Below, one piece after another: positions 4,852 through 6,336 of a DNA stretch of 6,336 nucleotides. The DNA comes from Candidatus Nealsoniibacteriota bacterium (lineage in GTDB: Bacteria; Patescibacteriota; Minisyncoccia; Minisyncoccales; GWA2-38-27). Location: the NCBI GenBank assembly GCA_016867195.1, contig VGKE01000019.1:1-6336 (forward strand). The letters run 5' to 3'. Numbering within the stretch: the first letter of the stretch is position 1; every line of letters starts with the position of its first letter. The position numbers and the translations under genes were made by a program. Under the pieces are notes generated by a model, which worked only from the letters and a program-made list of their open reading frames with translations, was not told where the DNA came from and searched no databases.

Positions 4852-6156
4852 TCAGAAGGTGAGGAGCTCGATGAGCTTCTCGGCGGTCAGGTCGAGTGCG
4901 CACGGCGCGCGGCGAATGGTGCTCCACGGAACGAAACTGTTCCCGCTCTTGAGAATCACCGTTTCCTTGCCGCTCTCCGTCGCCTTCTCTGCACGAACCA
5001 CTTCGTTGCCACAGCCTTGGCGAACGCCGCCCTTGCCCTTGAGCCACGCGATGTTGCTGTAGCCCAGTTGCGAGAGTTGTTCGGGGACGATCACGAAGCC
5101 GTAATTGATGTTCACGGCGTTCGCTCCGCCCATCCGCCACGCGATCTCGCACGCGAGTGTGAGGAACTTCTCGTTGTAGGACTGGATTACCTCGGGCTCC
5201 GTTGTTGGGCCATCCGGAGCATACTTGCTCCAGAAGCTGAACGGGAACGTCGAGATTCCACGCGAGTAATCGTGGCCATAGTAGACGTTCTCCAATCCTT
5301 CACGCGAACCGTCGCGCACCACGTCGAAGTGATGGCTGTTCGAGTTCCGGTCGGAGTGATCCACCCAGACGCGACCCTTGTTGTCGACGACTCGCGGGCC
5401 GTAGAACTTCGCCCAGAGTCGCAACCCGCGTGTGCGGTACGCCACCCACACGATCTGCCCGATCTTCACGAGCGGCTTGTTGGGGTCCTTGTATTCGCCC
5501 TCGTAGTTCTCGTCGACCGCAGTTGCGTCCACTTGGAGCACGGGCTGAGCGAGCTCGACGCCGAGCGTATCCATGATGAGCTGATCCACGATCTGTGCAC
5601 GGTCGCGGAACGAAGGCGTCTGCACGCCGTCCTGCCGGAGCAGTTCGGCAAGCTCGGACTCCTTGAAACCCGTGAGCAGTCGCCGCGACTCCTCGAGGCC
5701 GAAGTCTTCCCTCAGCGGAAAGAGGGACTTGTCGGCGTTCTCTCGACGGAACTTGTTGGCGATCCTGATCACTACCTCCTCGGGGAGCGCGACGACCAGA
5801 AACGATGTCCGCTTCGGATAGCCCAGGTAGAACTGGTTGTTGAGCCAGGACGACCAGAGACCAACGACACCTCGCGGTGTCTCAATGGCGATGCTCCACC
5901 CCGACTCGTGGAACTTCGGCTCGTGCGACTGCTTGCCGGTTGCCTTCCGTTCCGCCTCGGCGAGAGTTGAGTTCGCCAACACCATGAGGAGCGCACGTTG
6001 CGGATCGTGTTCCGCCGCCGTGTTGATCTCCTCGTCTGCGATTCTGCGATACTGTTCGGTCATCTTGTTTCTCCTTTCTGTTTGCTCGTCAGACGGGCCG
6101 TGATTGCCACTGGACACGACTTTCTGCACGACAGCTTTCACTACGACTTCACGCAA
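4852..6156 (-). CDS. GC-rich orphan protein of unknown function
   Basis: I do not recognise this protein. From the TTG at 6156 it has 434 residues; from the ATG at 6063 it has 403. It looks soluble: no signal peptide or membrane helix, an acidic-basic helical N-terminal third (MTEQYRRIADEEIN onward), then a segment rich in Trp and Tyr (GLWSSWLNNQFYLGYPKR). The middle and C-terminal parts are mixed, with HHFDVV, NVYYGHDYSRG and CEIAWRMGG. The minus strand is the coding one: it has a promoter at 6247-6219, two ribosome-binding sites in frame, and a terminator after the stop. I chose TTG 6156 because AGGAGG (6170-6165) stands exactly 8 bases before it, but the ATG at 6063 has its own AAAGGAG. 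G/C content is about 58-65% in sampled lines against about 30% in the permease gene, which suggests acquisition from another genome. No neighbour shares its transcript. Confidence 0.78.
   Translation of the reverse strand: MREVVVKAVVQKVVSSGNHGPSDEQTERRNKMTEQYRRIADEEINTAAEHDPQRALLMVLANSTLAEAERKATGKQSHEPKFHESGWSIAIETPRGVVGLWSSWLNNQFYLGYPKRTSFLVVALPEEVVIRIANKFRRENADKSLFPLREDFGLEESRRLLTGFKESELAELLRQDGVQTPSFRDRAQIVDQLIMDTLGVELAQPVLQVDATAVDENYEGEYKDPNKPLVKIGQIVWVAYRTRGLRLWAKFYGPRVVDNKGRVWVDHSDRNSNSHHFDVVRDGSREGLENVYYGHDYSRGISTFPFSFWSKYAPDGPTTEPEVIQSYNEKFLTLACEIAWRMGGANAVNINYGFVIVPEQLSQLGYSNIAWLKGKGGVRQGCGNEVVRAEKATESGKETVILKSGNSFVPWSTIRRAPCALDLTAEKLIELLTF
6064..6077 (-). promoter_or_regulatory. Second in-frame ribosome-binding site (before ATG 6063)
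   Basis: AAAGGAG (6077-6071) lies 7 bases before an ATG at 6063, inside the reading frame opened by the TTG at 6156. Initiation here would give a product 31 residues shorter, starting MTEQYRR. Confidence 0.6.
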
Positions 6157-6171
6157 TTTTCTCACCTCCTT
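6157..6171 (-). promoter_or_regulatory. Strong ribosome-binding site before TTG 6156
   Basis: AGGAGG followed by TGAGAAAA precedes TTG at ideal spacing. This is the only perfect Shine-Dalgarno in the window; the hydrogenase-cassette genes have none that is clear. It supports a start upstream of the ATG at 6063. Confidence 0.65.
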
Positions 6172-6192
6172 TCGGTTGTAAAGGTGCAATGA

Positions 6193-6215
6193 AAACAGTA
6201 GCGAATCTACTGTTT
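6193..6215. promoter_or_regulatory. Leader hairpin or operator of the orphan gene
   Basis: AAACAGTAG (6193-6201) and CTACTGTTT (6207-6215) form a perfect 9-base inverted repeat around a CGAAT loop. It starts about where transcription from the promoter at 6247-6219 should begin, so it would form the very 5' end of the mRNA. It could stabilise the transcript or act as a repressor-binding palindrome. Confidence 0.55.
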
Positions 6216-6218
6216 ATA

Positions 6219-6247
6219 AACATACCAAAATTATGCCTAAAAGTCAA
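6219..6247 (-). promoter_or_regulatory. Sigma-70 promoter of the orphan gene
   Basis: TTGACT (6247-6242) and TATGTT (6224-6219) are separated by exactly 17 bases on the minus strand. It is one of the strongest promoters in the window and is AT-rich, unlike the gene it drives. The start site is predicted near 6212. Confidence 0.7.
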
Positions 6248-6274
6248 GTAAAAGGTGGCTGACCCCATTACACT

Positions 6275-6298
6275 CCCGCCCGCCTGCAGGCGGGCGGG
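6275..6298. repeat. 24-base perfect GC palindrome
   Basis: CCCGCCCGCC and GGCGGGCGGG surround TGCA (6285-6288), making the 24 bases fully self-complementary. It lies upstream of the orphan gene's promoter. It may end transcription arriving from the right or be a dispersed intergenic repeat; the core is shared with the hairpin at 913-937. The remaining bases to 6336 hold no gene that I can see. Confidence 0.65.
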
Positions 6299-6336
6299 GC
6301 GGAAATTCCGTCCGAGAGAAAAAAAAATTCAAATTT

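Noticed and set aside
5017..5970. A 317-residue plus-strand open frame opposite the orphan gene
   Set aside because: Long antisense frames are expected in GC-rich coding DNA. It has no promoter or ribosome-binding site, its Arg/Val/Leu-rich composition looks like a shadow, and the minus-strand gene has matching expression signals at both ends.
4800..6200. Assembly chimera joining an unrelated GC-rich contig
   Set aside because: The gene is closed on both sides by AT-rich promoter and terminator sequences that fit it exactly, so insertion of a gene unit is more likely; only read coverage could settle it.
1..6336. CRISPR array, tRNA or rRNA
   Set aside because: No regularly spaced direct repeats, cloverleaf or ribosomal RNA segments were seen.

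Overview
The window looks like a piece of a small-genome, uncultured bacterial chromosome, most likely Candidate Phyla Radiation (Patescibacteria). This is inferred from style: AT-rich coding DNA (one sampled line at 3421-3480 has 18 G/C in 60), bacterial -10/-35 boxes, many GC-rich hairpins in short intergenic gaps, a decayed IS481/rve-type transposase and almost no pathway redundancy. There is no rRNA, tRNA or marker gene to fix the taxonomy.

Layout. (1) 1-883: an inverted repeat pair, then the decayed remnant of a DDE transposase with an internal deletion, an in-frame stop and a frameshift. (2) 884-1065: GC hairpins, one copy of a roughly 30-base box, and a promoter. (3) 1066-4662: a compact [NiFe]-hydrogenase cassette. 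It holds hypC (+), a single 564-residue gene (-) that fuses hydrogenase small and large subunits, a ten-helix EamA/DMT permease (+), and a DUF6390-like protein (+). hypC and the hydrogenase converge and overlap by 45 bases. The hydrogenase and the permease diverge from overlapping promoters. The permease and the DUF6390-like gene overlap by 19 bases and probably share a transcript. (4) 4663-4829: an inverted copy of the roughly 30-base box, a hairpin and two back-to-back terminators. (5) 4852-6156 (-): a GC-rich orphan gene (sampled lines are 58-65% G/C) with a textbook sigma-70 promoter, two in-frame Shine-Dalgarno/start pairs and its own terminator. (6) 6190-6336: its promoter, a leader hairpin and a 24-base GC palindrome.

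How the genes may work together. HypC is the known chaperone for building the Fe(CN)2CO centre of [NiFe] hydrogenases. The fused enzyme keeps all four Ni-Fe cysteines and the four proximal-cluster cysteines. It ends exactly at the residue after which a maturation protease normally cuts, so it should need no C-terminal processing. DUF6390-like proteins, as far as I recall, occur next to hydrogenase genes. The cassette therefore looks like a minimal hydrogenase module: one polypeptide, one iron-sulfur cluster, a HypC lacking a conserved histidine, and no electron-transfer subunit in view. The cassette is bracketed by inverted copies of the box, which is the best reason to suspect that it moves or is inherited as a unit. 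The orphan gene on the right looks like a separately acquired, self-contained expression unit of unknown function.
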